The notes under the pieces are model-generated. The model saw only the letters and a list, made by a program, of their open reading frames with translations. It did no database searches and was not told where the DNA came from. From contig CAYSDL010000023.1 of NCBI GenBank assembly GCA_964429875.1, positions 1-20,563 on the forward strand: DNA of 20,563 nucleotides, in the 5' to 3' direction. The position numbers and the translations under genes were made by a program. Positions within the stretch are counted from its first letter, which is position 1. Each line of letters begins with the position of its first letter. Shown piece after piece: positions 9,019 to 17,178 of this stretch. The DNA comes from CAYSDL01 sp964429875. GTDB taxonomy: Bacteria > Fidelibacterota > Marinisomatia > SCGC-AAA003-L08 > D37C17.

Positions 9019-10103
9019 TGCAACCAAAAGCTATAATAAATTTAAGGTCATTTCGTCATAATATTAATTATATTAAATCAAAATTAAATAGTAACACGAA
9101 TATAATGCCTGTAGTAAAAGCAAATGCATATGGACATGGTTATCATAAGATAGTAAAAATACTAAATGATGTAGATATTAACTGTGTTTGTGTAGCTACA
9201 ATTGATGAAGCTAAGCAAATTGACGAATTGAATTTAGGCATTGATATTCTTCATTTAGGAAGAATTTGCTCAGATATGATTAAATCATATATTAATGTCA
9301 ATATTATTGCGACTATTAATTCTGAAGATGACATAAAAATGATTAATAAGTATAAAAATGGAAAAATAAGATGCCATATTAAAGTTAATACGGGCATGAA
9401 TAGGATGGGATGTGATCTTGATAAGTTGGATTCTATTATTAATGCAGCTATGCATTCAAATTATATTAAATTAGAAGGAGTATATTCTCATCTTGCAAGT
9501 TCTTATGATGTAAAATCAGATCATAATGCATTCCAGATAAAAAATTTTAGTAATATTATTATTAACTATAAAAGAGAGTCTTTTTATTATCATTTATTAA
9601 GTAGTGGAGGAATGATTAATTTTCCTGAGCATCATTTAGATGGTGTTAGGTGTGGTTTATCTCTATATGGTATTTCTCCATTAAATCATATAAATGAAAA
9701 CCTAAAGCCAGTAATGAAATTTATTGCTCCAATAGTATTAATTAAATATGTGAATAAAGGAGATAAAATAGGATATGACTGTACTTATATTGTAAAAGAA
9801 AGAATGAAAATTGCTCTTCTGCAATGTGGCTATGCAGATGGAATACCCCTAGAATTTGGAAATAGTGGACATGTTTATTATAATGAAAATAAAATGTCAA
9901 TATTAGGTAAGGTCTCTATGGATCTAATATGTATAGATTGTACTAATGTTGACATTGATTTAGGCGAATATGTATGCATATGGGGAGATGAGATGAATGA
10001 GCAAACAAATTTGAATGTTATCGCTAAAAAATTTAATTCTATATCATATGTTTATCTTACAAGTGTATCAGATCGAGTGAAAAGGATATATGTAGATGAA
10101 TAA
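9018..10103 (+). CDS. alr: Alanine racemase
   Basis: PLP-dependent enzyme interconverting L- and D-alanine, 361 aa, cytoplasmic. The PLP Schiff-base lysine is Lys34 in VVKANAYGHG, at the end of the first barrel strand. The second catalytic base is Tyr257 in GYDCTY, followed by the family signature QCGYADGIP. GMNRMGCD (barrel) and VSMDLICID (C-terminal domain) are further family motifs. Its ATG shares a base with the kinase stop, and its 3' end overlaps the NagZ-fusion gene by 8 nt. In this position it may serve both wall synthesis (D-Ala) and use of alanine recovered from muropeptides. This is the usual biosynthetic Alr fold and length; there is no MurF fusion as seen in some Bacteroidota. 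Confidence 0.96.
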   Translation: MQPKAIINLRSFRHNINYIKSKLNSNTNIMPVVKANAYGHGYHKIVKILNDVDINCVCVATIDEAKQIDELNLGIDILHLGRICSDMIKSYINVNIIATINSEDDIKMINKYKNGKIRCHIKVNTGMNRMGCDLDKLDSIINAAMHSNYIKLEGVYSHLASSYDVKSDHNAFQIKNFSNIIINYKRESFYYHLLSSGGMINFPEHHLDGVRCGLSLYGISPLNHINENLKPVMKFIAPIVLIKYVNKGDKIGYDCTYIVKERMKIALLQCGYADGIPLEFGNSGHVYYNENKMSILGKVSMDLICIDCTNVDIDLGEYVCIWGDEMNEQTNLNVIAKKFNSISYVYLTSVSDRVKRIYVDE

Positions 10104-12894
10104 ATATTTATTTATATTTAGTATGTTAATTTTTGGTTGTTCAAACGCTCCCAACAATAATTATTTAAGAATGAATGTGATGAAAAATGTTTCTTTGAAA
10201 GATAAAATAGCTCAAATGATTATGATTAGAGCAGATGGTAAGTACTACCATGAAAGTAATTGGAAAGAAGAAATTTTAAATAATTTAATTATGAATTATA
10301 ATATAGGTGGTTTAATTACTTATTCTGGTAGTGTCCATGGAACATATCATAAATTAACAGCTTATCAAAAATTATCTAAAACACCTTTGTTTGTAGCTGC
10401 TGATTATGAAAGAGGTTTAGGTACTTTTATGGATGGAACTTTATTCCCTCCTAATATGGCTATCGCTGCTACTAATAATCCTGATTATGCATATGAACAA
10501 GGAAGAATGATTGCAGAGGAGTCTAAGAAGATAGGAGTTAATATAATACTAGCCCCTGTATTAGATATAAACAATAATTTAAATAATCCAATTATCAATA
10601 TTAGATCATATGGAGATACTCCAGAAACAGTTGTGGAATATGGAATCCCATTTATAAAAGGAGTGCAAGATGCAGGATTGATAGCATGTGCAAAACACTA
10701 TCCTGGGCATGGAAATACAGGAGTTGATAGCCATACTAGCCTCCCTACAATTGATATAAGTCAAAAAGAATTATTTGATAATGAATTAGTCCCTTTTAAA
10801 AAAGCTTGTGAGGCAGGAGTTGAATCGGTAATGGTCGGACATATCCTGATACCCTCATTAGATGAAAAAATGCCAGCTACATTTTCAAATGTGATAACAG
10901 AGAATATTTTAAGAAAAAAATGGAATTATAATGGATTAATTATAACAGATGCTCTAGAAATGGGAGCATTAACAAAAACAACATGGCATGGTGAATCTTC
11001 TATAAGATCAATTGAAGGTGGGGCAGACATTATTTTACTTCCTTTAGATGCAGTAGGTGCTATAGATGCTATATATGAAGCAGTTGAATCTGGTAGAATT
11101 TCAGAAAGTCGTATTAACTATTCTTATGAAAAAATTATAAATAAGAAAAATGAAATAGGATTAATTAATGGAAGAGATAATAATTGGAATGAATTAAACA
11201 AGACTATTGGAAACTCTAATCATCTCAAAATGGCGGGGAATATAGCTCAAAAATCTATAACTGTAGTAAAAAATGAAAAACTAACTTTACCCTTTATCCC
11301 AAACAAATACAATAAGGTAACTCATATCCTTTTATCAACAGATCGAGATTTGAGAACTAGAATGAAGTCATTTGCATATAATGTTAAATATACTCATGGC
11401 AATGTTAATGAAATTTATGTAAATGATTCCTTAAGTGATTTAGGTATAAGAGATGTTATTAATAAGACTAAAAATTCTGATGTTATAATAATTTCAATGT
11501 TAATTAGAATAAGTATGAATAAAGGTTTAGCAACGATTGATTTCACTCATCAAAAATTACTTAATGAATTGCAATTTAATAATGTCCCAATGATAGGCAT
11601 TAGTTTTGGAAGTCCATATTTGCCAAACTATAATGTTTTTGACTCATATATTTGCGCTTATGGTTATGGAAAAGTTTCATTTGAGGCTGCTTTTGAAGGA
11701 TTGTTTGGCAGAAAAGATCTAACAGGAATATTGCCCGTCACTTTAAATGAAAAATATCAAAAAGGTCATGGAATTGAAGTAAAAAAAAATGAAAAAATTT
11801 TCATAAGTACAAAAAATGATTTAGAAAGTCCTTTGAGAGTTATTAAGAATGCAATATCTGATGGAATATTTCCGGGTGCGCAAATTTTTATTTCTAAAGG
11901 GAATGAAATATTACTTAATAAAGGTATAGGCTCTTTTACTTATGATAAGAAATCTAAAAAAGTTTCAAATGAAAGTATTTATGATGTAGCTTCTTTAACT
12001 AAAGTATTGGCTACTACTCCTGTGATTATGAAGCTTATTCAACAAAAGAAACTAAGCATAGATTATCCATTATATCATTTTTATCCACAATTAGAAGATG
12101 ACCTAAATAAAAAAAGTTTAACAATAAGGCATCTCCTGACTCACACTGCTGGTTTTAAATCGCATGAAAAGTACTATGAAAAAGAAGGTTTTGATTCACA
12201 AAGTAAAATAATTGATGATATCCTTTCTAAACAACTTATATATAAACCAGATGAACGCATGATATATAGTGACCTAGGAATAATATTATTACTTGATATA
12301 ATTGAAATAGTAACAGGAAGTAAAATAGATTTTTTGTCAGAAAAATATTTTTATAGACCTCTTAATATGAAAAAAACATTTTTTAATCCAGATTTATCAA
12401 TTAAAGAAAATGTTGTTCCTACAGAAAACGACAATTATTTTAGAAATCGATTAATCCAAGGAGAAGTGCATGATGAAAATACATTTATATTAGGTGGTGT
12501 TTCAACTCATGCTGGTCTATTTTCAAATGCCTATGATATTGGAATTTTTTCTAAAATGATGCTAAATGAAGGAATACATTTAGGAAAAAGATATTTAAAA
12601 AAAGATATTATAAGGAAATTTACAAAACGAGTTAATATACCTAACAATTCTGATAGGACAATTGGCTGGGATACACCATCTCAAGATGGAAATAGTTCAG
12701 CTGGAGATTATTTTTCAAGAAAAAGCTTTGGTCATCTTGGATTTACTGGAACTTCATTATGGATTGACCCTGAAAAAGAAATAATAGTTGTTTTACTCAC
12801 AAATAGAATTCACCCTAAAAGAGGAAATAAAAAAGAGATGTATGCTTTTAGAAGAGAATTTCATAATTCCGTAATGGAAACTATAGGGGATTAA
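10096..12894 (+). CDS. nagZ: Lipoprotein fusion: NagZ-type GH3 beta-N-acetylglucosaminidase + AmiE/YbbE-like serine hydrolase
   Basis: Two-enzyme lipoprotein, 932 aa. A short signal with lipobox IFGC puts the acylated Cys at 15, so the protein is exported and membrane-tethered. The GH3 domain (about 35-370) has the NagZ signature KHYPGHGNTGVDSHTS (200-215) with the Asp211/His213 acid-base dyad and nucleophile Asp285 in IITDALEMG. A GH3 C-terminal-type domain follows (about 385-565). The C-terminal half (about 575-930) is a class C beta-lactamase-fold hydrolase with Ser633-x-x-Lys636, Tyr724-Ser-Asp and His880-Leu-Gly. In Bacillus subtilis the equivalent separate proteins NagZ and AmiE act in sequence, NagZ removing GlcNAc and AmiE the peptide from MurNAc. 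Such fusions are, as far as I recall, common in Bacteroidota. The start is supported by AAAGGA at 10081-10086. All catalytic residues look intact in both halves. The amidase specificity is inferred. Confidence 0.92.
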   Translation: MNKYLFIFSMLIFGCSNAPNNNYLRMNVMKNVSLKDKIAQMIMIRADGKYYHESNWKEEILNNLIMNYNIGGLITYSGSVHGTYHKLTAYQKLSKTPLFVAADYERGLGTFMDGTLFPPNMAIAATNNPDYAYEQGRMIAEESKKIGVNIILAPVLDINNNLNNPIINIRSYGDTPETVVEYGIPFIKGVQDAGLIACAKHYPGHGNTGVDSHTSLPTIDISQKELFDNELVPFKKACEAGVESVMVGHILIPSLDEKMPATFSNVITENILRKKWNYNGLIITDALEMGALTKTTWHGESSIRSIEGGADIILLPLDAVGAIDAIYEAVESGRISESRINYSYEKIINKKNEIGLINGRDNNWNELNKTIGNSNHLKMAGNIAQKSITVVKNEKLTLPFIPNKYNKVTHILLSTDRDLRTRMKSFAYNVKYTHGNVNEIYVNDSLSDLGIRDVINKTKNSDVIIISMLIRISMNKGLATIDFTHQKLLNELQFNNVPMIGISFGSPYLPNYNVFDSYICAYGYGKVSFEAAFEGLFGRKDLTGILPVTLNEKYQKGHGIEVKKNEKIFISTKNDLESPLRVIKNAISDGIFPGAQIFISKGNEILLNKGIGSFTYDKKSKKVSNESIYDVASLTKVLATTPVIMKLIQQKKLSIDYPLYHFYPQLEDDLNKKSLTIRHLLTHTAGFKSHEKYYEKEGFDSQSKIIDDILSKQLIYKPDERMIYSDLGIILLLDIIEIVTGSKIDFLSEKYFYRPLNMKKTFFNPDLSIKENVVPTENDNYFRNRLIQGEVHDENTFILGGVSTHAGLFSNAYDIGIFSKMMLNEGIHLGKRYLKKDIIRKFTKRVNIPNNSDRTIGWDTPSQDGNSSAGDYFSRKSFGHLGFTGTSLWIDPEKEIIVVLLTNRIHPKRGNKKEMYAFRREFHNSVMETIGD
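12885..12890 (+). promoter_or_regulatory. Shine-Dalgarno-like AGGGGA upstream of a probable ATT start
   Basis: The sequence AGGGGA lies five bases before the ATT codon at 12896. It overlaps the last codons and stop of the NagZ-fusion gene. It supports initiation at 12896 rather than at the first ATG (12932), which has no purine-rich element within 15 bases upstream. Confidence 0.4.
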
Positions 12895-12895
12895 A

Positions 12896-15571
12896 ATTCA
12901 TACATTTGATATAGCTATAATCATTTCATTTATGACCGGCTTAATCATTTATGGGATAAGACAAAACTCCAAAAATAAATCAATAAATGATTATCTTTTG
13001 GCCGGAAATAGGATGTCTTGGAAAACAGCGATGTTTTCAATTGTAGCTACTGAAACTTCAGTACTGACTTTTATAAGTATTCCGGGGATTTCATATAGAG
13101 GAGATTGGACTTTTTTACAGCTAGCAATGGGATATATTTTTGGTCGAATATTAGTTAGTATTATATTGCTCCCTCAATTTTTCAAGCATGGAATTACTTC
13201 TATCTATGAAATATTAGAAAAAAAATTTGGGAAATCCATACAAAAATTAGCCTCTGCTACTTTCTTAATAACAAGATTGTTAGCAGATAGTGTAAGATTT
13301 TTAGCTACTGCAATAATAATACAAGTTATTACAGGATGGTCAATAACATTTTCAATTCTATTGATTGCTTTTGTAACCCTTATTTATACAGTATTTGGAG
13401 GACTTAAAACAGTTATTAAAGTTGATGCGATGCAATTTATAATATATATTTTCAGTGGTTTTATTTGTATCTATTTTTTATTAAAACAAATAGATATGAC
13501 TCTTATAGAATCAATAATCTATTTAAAAGAAATAAATAAAATTAATATTCTTGATTTTACTGGAAATTTATTCACTAAACCTTTTATGTTTTTCTCTGCT
13601 TTTATTGGAGGGACTATGTTGTCTTTTGCATCTCATGGTGCTGATTATATGATGGTGCAAAGAATTTTATCTATTAAAAAACTTGAATCTGCAAAAAAGG
13701 CAATGATAGGAAGTGGTATATTTGTTTTTTTGCAGTTTTCAATCTTTTTATTTATAGGGTCACTAATTTATCTAGCTACAGATTGTTCTTTATTAGATAA
13801 AGATAGAGAAATAACATATGTGATAAAAAATATAATCCCTGTTGGATTTAAGGGTATTGTGGTTGCAGGAGTCCTTTCAGCTGCAATGTCAACATTAAGT
13901 TCATCGATAAACTCACTATCATCTACAACAATAAAAGATTGGATTCCTAGAATTGTAGATTTAAAACAATCTAAGATCATTTCTGTATTTTGGACTTTTG
14001 TATTAATTTCTCTATCATTTGTTTTCAATGAATCATCTAATGCATTAGTTATTATTGGTTTAAAAATAGCATCTTATACTTATGGATGTCTTTTAAGTTT
14101 TTTTATTTTATCAAAGTTTAAATTTAAGTTTTCTACATCTAGTATTTTTCTTTCCTATGTTTATTCAATTCTAACTGTATTTTATTGTGTCAAGTTAGAT
14201 ATTGCATGGACATTCTACATTCTGATTAGTGTAATAATATTTATAAGTAGTGTATTTGTCTTAAAAAAAATTGAAAAACTAATATTTTTAAGAGATATTT
14301 TTTTAGTAAATGCATTTTTTCTTATTGTCCTCTTATTTTTTAGTAATAATAAGATTGACCAAAGTTATACAAAAATTATAGATATGGAAATAAAAGAAAG
14401 TTGTTTTAATGATAAAGTGTGGCTTGGTTATGAAATCATGAGAAATTATATAACAGAATTTGATCATATACAAAATGTAGGGATTGTAGTTAATCAAACT
14501 AGTAGCATGATTGATATTGATAATAAAAATAAGGAAATATATTTCAATTTAGATGAGTTTAATTTAAAGGTAATTTTTACTCCCGAGCATGGTTTGTTTG
14601 GAGAATATCAAGCAGGGCAGAAGATTTATACTGAGTCTTCAAATACCAAATATGAAATTCCCATTATAAGTTTATATGGTAATAGTTATAAGCCTTCTAA
14701 GTCTGACATAGCTAATTTAGATGCTATTTTCTTTGATATCCAAGATATTGGAAGCAGATATTACACATATATTAGTACAATGACTTATGTGATGGAAGCG
14801 TGTGCGGAAAATAATATACCCTTTTATATTTTAGATAGGCCAAATCCTTTAAGCGGAAAAGTTGAAGGTCCAATTTTAAATAAAAAATATTCTTCATTTG
14901 TAGGTATGCATGAAATCCCTATAAGGCATGGGATGACTATTGGAGAGCTAGCATATAAAATTAATGAAAAGAATTGGTTGATGCATGGTATTAAAGCTGA
15001 TCTATACATTGTTAAAATGAAAGGTTGGAATCGAGATATGTATTTTTCTGATACAAAATTAAATTGGATCGTTCCATCTCCAAATATACCTAATAATGAT
15101 TCAGCAATTTTATACAGCGGTTTATGTCTTTTAGAGGCAACTAATTTATCAGAAGGAAGAGGAACTGATGCTCCCTTTCAGATTATTGGTGCTCCTTGGT
15201 TAAATGCAGCTAAAATTATTAATGATCTTAATAGCAAAAATTTGGAAGGAGTAAAGTTTTTAGAAACATCTTTCACTCCAAGATCTATTGCAGGAAAATC
15301 AATTAATCCCAAATATCTAAATGAAGATTGTAATGGAATTAAAATAATTATATTGGATAAAGAGAAGATAAATCCATTGAAAATATCTTTATATTTATTA
15401 GATATTATAAATCAAAAACATTCAAAAGAATTAAAAATTACATCTCCTGACTTTTTGGATAAACTATATGGTTCCAATGATCTAAGAATGTGTATTGAGT
15501 CTAATGATGATATTAATATATTAATGAATAATTGGATAAATTTTAATGATTCTAAATTTCTTTTATATTAA
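12896..15571 (+). CDS. namZ: Fusion: SSS sodium/solute symporter + periplasmic NamZ (DUF1343) exo-N-acetylmuramidase
   Basis: A symporter fused in frame to a glycosidase; 891 aa from ATT at 12896, or 879 aa from ATG at 12932. Residue numbers here count from the ATG. The SSS part (about 1-475) has the DYLLAGN motif after TM1, the sodium-site helix AAMSTLSSSINS, and about 14 hydrophobic segments, the last being FLVNAFFLIVLLFF. With the N-terminus outside and 14 segments, the C-terminus is periplasmic. The rest (about 490-879) is a full-length DUF1343 domain: FTPEHG with Glu552, FDIQDIGSRYYTYIS, LDRPNPLSG, RHGMTIGELA, PSPNIPN and SEGRGT with Glu741. NamZ (B. subtilis YbbC) releases MurNAc from the non-reducing end of MurNAc-GlcNAc. 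The ATG start would cut away half of TM1; ATT restores MHTFDIAII..., the usual length before the LAG motif. The gene lies between nagZ and a second symporter. I see no internal stop or frame change. Confidence 0.9.
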   Translation: MHTFDIAIIISFMTGLIIYGIRQNSKNKSINDYLLAGNRMSWKTAMFSIVATETSVLTFISIPGISYRGDWTFLQLAMGYIFGRILVSIILLPQFFKHGITSIYEILEKKFGKSIQKLASATFLITRLLADSVRFLATAIIIQVITGWSITFSILLIAFVTLIYTVFGGLKTVIKVDAMQFIIYIFSGFICIYFLLKQIDMTLIESIIYLKEINKINILDFTGNLFTKPFMFFSAFIGGTMLSFASHGADYMMVQRILSIKKLESAKKAMIGSGIFVFLQFSIFLFIGSLIYLATDCSLLDKDREITYVIKNIIPVGFKGIVVAGVLSAAMSTLSSSINSLSSTTIKDWIPRIVDLKQSKIISVFWTFVLISLSFVFNESSNALVIIGLKIASYTYGCLLSFFILSKFKFKFSTSSIFLSYVYSILTVFYCVKLDIAWTFYILISVIIFISSVFVLKKIEKLIFLRDIFLVNAFFLIVLLFFSNNKIDQSYTKIIDMEIKESCFNDKVWLGYEIMRNYITEFDHIQNVGIVVNQTSSMIDIDNKNKEIYFNLDEFNLKVIFTPEHGLFGEYQAGQKIYTESSNTKYEIPIISLYGNSYKPSKSDIANLDAIFFDIQDIGSRYYTYISTMTYVMEACAENNIPFYILDRPNPLSGKVEGPILNKKYSSFVGMHEIPIRHGMTIGELAYKINEKNWLMHGIKADLYIVKMKGWNRDMYFSDTKLNWIVPSPNIPNNDSAILYSGLCLLEATNLSEGRGTDAPFQIIGAPWLNAAKIINDLNSKNLEGVKFLETSFTPRSIAGKSINPKYLNEDCNGIKIIILDKEKINPLKISLYLLDIINQKHSKELKITSPDFLDKLYGSNDLRMCIESNDDINILMNNWINFNDSKFLLY

Positions 15572-17059
15572 ATGATGAGCTATATTGATATTATAATAAT
15601 AACAATTTATCTAGGCCTTATTTTTGGAGTTGGTCTTTTCACAAGACAATATGTCGAAAACTTTTCTGATTTTATGGTAGCGAATAGAAGTGTAAGTTTG
15701 TCACTTGGTGTTGTAACTATGCTTGGTACAGAACTTGGGCTTATTACTGTAATGTACAATGCTCAAACAGGTATTAATGGTCTTTTCTCATCTTTCCATA
15801 TTGGGCTTGCAGCTTTTATAGTCACTTTATTTATTGGTTTAACTGGTTTTGTAGTTGTTGAACTTCGAAAGCTAAAAGTAAAAAGTATCCCAGAATATTA
15901 TAATCTTAGATTTGGAGCTAAAACACGTGTTTTTGGAGCTATTCTTTTATGCCTTGGTGGAATTCTTAATATGGGATTATTTTTAAGAGTAGGGGCTATT
16001 TTTGTGCAAAGTATTTTTGGTATAGATGCAGATGGAAACCTTCTTACTATTATTATGTTCATTTTACTTGTTCTTGTTTTAGTGTATACTATCTTTGGTG
16101 GAATGATTTCTGTTATTGTTACTGATTATATACAGTTTGTGATTCTTTCAATTGGTTTCATGTTTTGTCTTTTTTATTCTATTAAAACTCTTGGTTGGAA
16201 TAATATATTTGATTCGTTAGAGTTACTAATGGAACAAAAAAATAAAAATGTTGAAAATTATGACATAAATACTATATATAATCCTGTTTATAAAATGGGT
16301 GGAGCTTATATATCTTGGCAGGTAGTGCTTGGTTTTGTTAGTGCAGTGATTTGGCCAACAGCAATTACTAGAGTTCTATCAATAAAAAACACTAATCTTG
16401 TTAAAAAACAATACATTTGGTCGTCATTTTCATTTTTGATACGTTTCATTATCCCATGTTTTTTAGGTATTTGTTCATTTGTTTATTTTAATGGAGATAT
16501 TGGAAATCAGTCTCTTGCTTTAATGCCTAAATATTTAAGTGAGATTCTTCCTGTGGGCATTCTAGGTATTGTTGTTGCTGGAATGCTCGCTGCTTTTATG
16601 AGTACTCATGATAGCTATCTTTTATGCTGGAGTACAATTATTACTAATGATATTATTGAACCACTTTCTAATAAAAAATTATCATCAGATATAAAAATAT
16701 TAATAAGTAGAATTATTATTTTAATTTTAGGAATATATATTTTTTATTGGGGAATGTTTTATCAAGGATCAGATGCAATCTGGGACTACCTTGGAATTAC
16801 TGGTGCAATATATTTTACAGGTGCTATTTCTGTTGTTGTTTTAGGTTTATATTGGCCCAAAGCAAGCTCAACTGGAGCAATGCTAGCTCTATTAGGAGGT
16901 ATGTCAAGTATTGTTGGCCTTGAGCCTGTAAGAGTTGCAATAGGAATTAATATTAGCAATCCTGCAATTATAGGCCTTTTAACTTTGCTTTTTAGCATAT
17001 TGCTGATGGTTTTAGGTTCGTTAATTTTTCCTGATAAAAATAAGGAGGTAGTTAGATGA
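15572..17059 (+). CDS. Sodium:solute symporter (SSS family)
   Basis: Second SSS symporter, 495 aa, with about 13 membrane segments and no fused domain. TM1 is YIDIIIITIYLGLIFGVG, followed by the loop SDFMVANRS, which matches the 'DF.VA.R' variant of the family motif. The sodium-site helix is VVAGMLAAFMSTHDSYLL. It is only distantly similar to the symporter half of the upstream fusion, so this is not a recent duplication. It starts with ATGATG directly after the preceding TAA. Its last bases (ATGA) overlap the start of a 40-aa membrane-protein gene, and the strong Shine-Dalgarno for that gene lies inside this reading frame. The substrate is unknown. Context suggests a sugar, amino sugar or peptide-derived compound. 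Confidence 0.92.
   Translation: MMSYIDIIIITIYLGLIFGVGLFTRQYVENFSDFMVANRSVSLSLGVVTMLGTELGLITVMYNAQTGINGLFSSFHIGLAAFIVTLFIGLTGFVVVELRKLKVKSIPEYYNLRFGAKTRVFGAILLCLGGILNMGLFLRVGAIFVQSIFGIDADGNLLTIIMFILLVLVLVYTIFGGMISVIVTDYIQFVILSIGFMFCLFYSIKTLGWNNIFDSLELLMEQKNKNVENYDINTIYNPVYKMGGAYISWQVVLGFVSAVIWPTAITRVLSIKNTNLVKKQYIWSSFSFLIRFIIPCFLGICSFVYFNGDIGNQSLALMPKYLSEILPVGILGIVVAGMLAAFMSTHDSYLLCWSTIITNDIIEPLSNKKLSSDIKILISRIIILILGIYIFYWGMFYQGSDAIWDYLGITGAIYFTGAISVVVLGLYWPKASSTGAMLALLGGMSSIVGLEPVRVAIGINISNPAIIGLLTLLFSILLMVLGSLIFPDKNKEVVR
17042..17049 (+). promoter_or_regulatory. Strong Shine-Dalgarno AAGGAGGT for the 40-aa ORF
   Basis: AAGGAGGT is close to a perfect anti-16S match and sits six bases before the ATG at 17056. 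It is the best ribosome-binding site I found in the window. Because it lies within the last codons of the symporter gene, it points to independent, efficient initiation of the small overlapping reading frame. Confidence 0.75.
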
Positions 17060-17178
17060 CATGGAAATTTATTTGGCAAGTTCTTTTTTGTATGTCTTTA
17101 GTTATGTTTTTATTGATTTTTTTTAAATTTACAATAGATGGATTTAAAGATATAAAAAAATATTTTGTAAATGACTGA
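17056..17178 (+). CDS. 40-aa single-TM small membrane protein, possible symporter accessory subunit
   Basis: Small ORF of 40 codons. It begins MTWKFIWQVLFCMSL, has one hydrophobic segment (about residues 4-24, ending FLLIFFKF), and ends in a charged tail, DGFKDIKKYFVND. It starts within the symporter's ATGA stop, overlaps the following MFS gene by 8 nt, and has a near-perfect Shine-Dalgarno 6 nt upstream. These signs together make it likely to be a genuine gene. No family is recognised. Small single- or double-TM partners are known for some sodium symporters (for example YhdT beside PanF, YjcH beside ActP, MetS with MetP), so a role as accessory subunit of the SSS protein is a reasonable inference. 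A separate role with the MFS transporter is equally testable. Confidence 0.72.
   Translation: MTWKFIWQVLFCMSLVMFLLIFFKFTIDGFKDIKKYFVND

Noticed and set aside
11806..12891. Class C beta-lactamase giving antibiotic resistance
   Set aside because: The domain is fused to NagZ in a wall-salvage operon and resembles AmiE/YbbE; the SxxK, YSD and HLG motifs are shared by many non-resistance hydrolases.
12932..12934. ATG at 12932 as the true start of the symporter-NamZ gene
   Set aside because: It deletes the first half of TM1 and has no ribosome-binding site; the open upstream frame encodes the missing half of the helix. Kept only as the fallback start.
14330..14420. Artificial fusion of symporter and NamZ by a frameshift or lost stop
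   Set aside because: The frame runs cleanly through the joint, both domains are complete, and the joining segment supplies the helix needed for correct topology. An assembly error still needs reads to exclude.
15572..17059. Recent tandem duplication of the two SSS symporters
   Set aside because: Their loops, TM1 motifs (DYLLAGN versus DFMVANRS) and sodium-site helices differ strongly, so they are distant family members.
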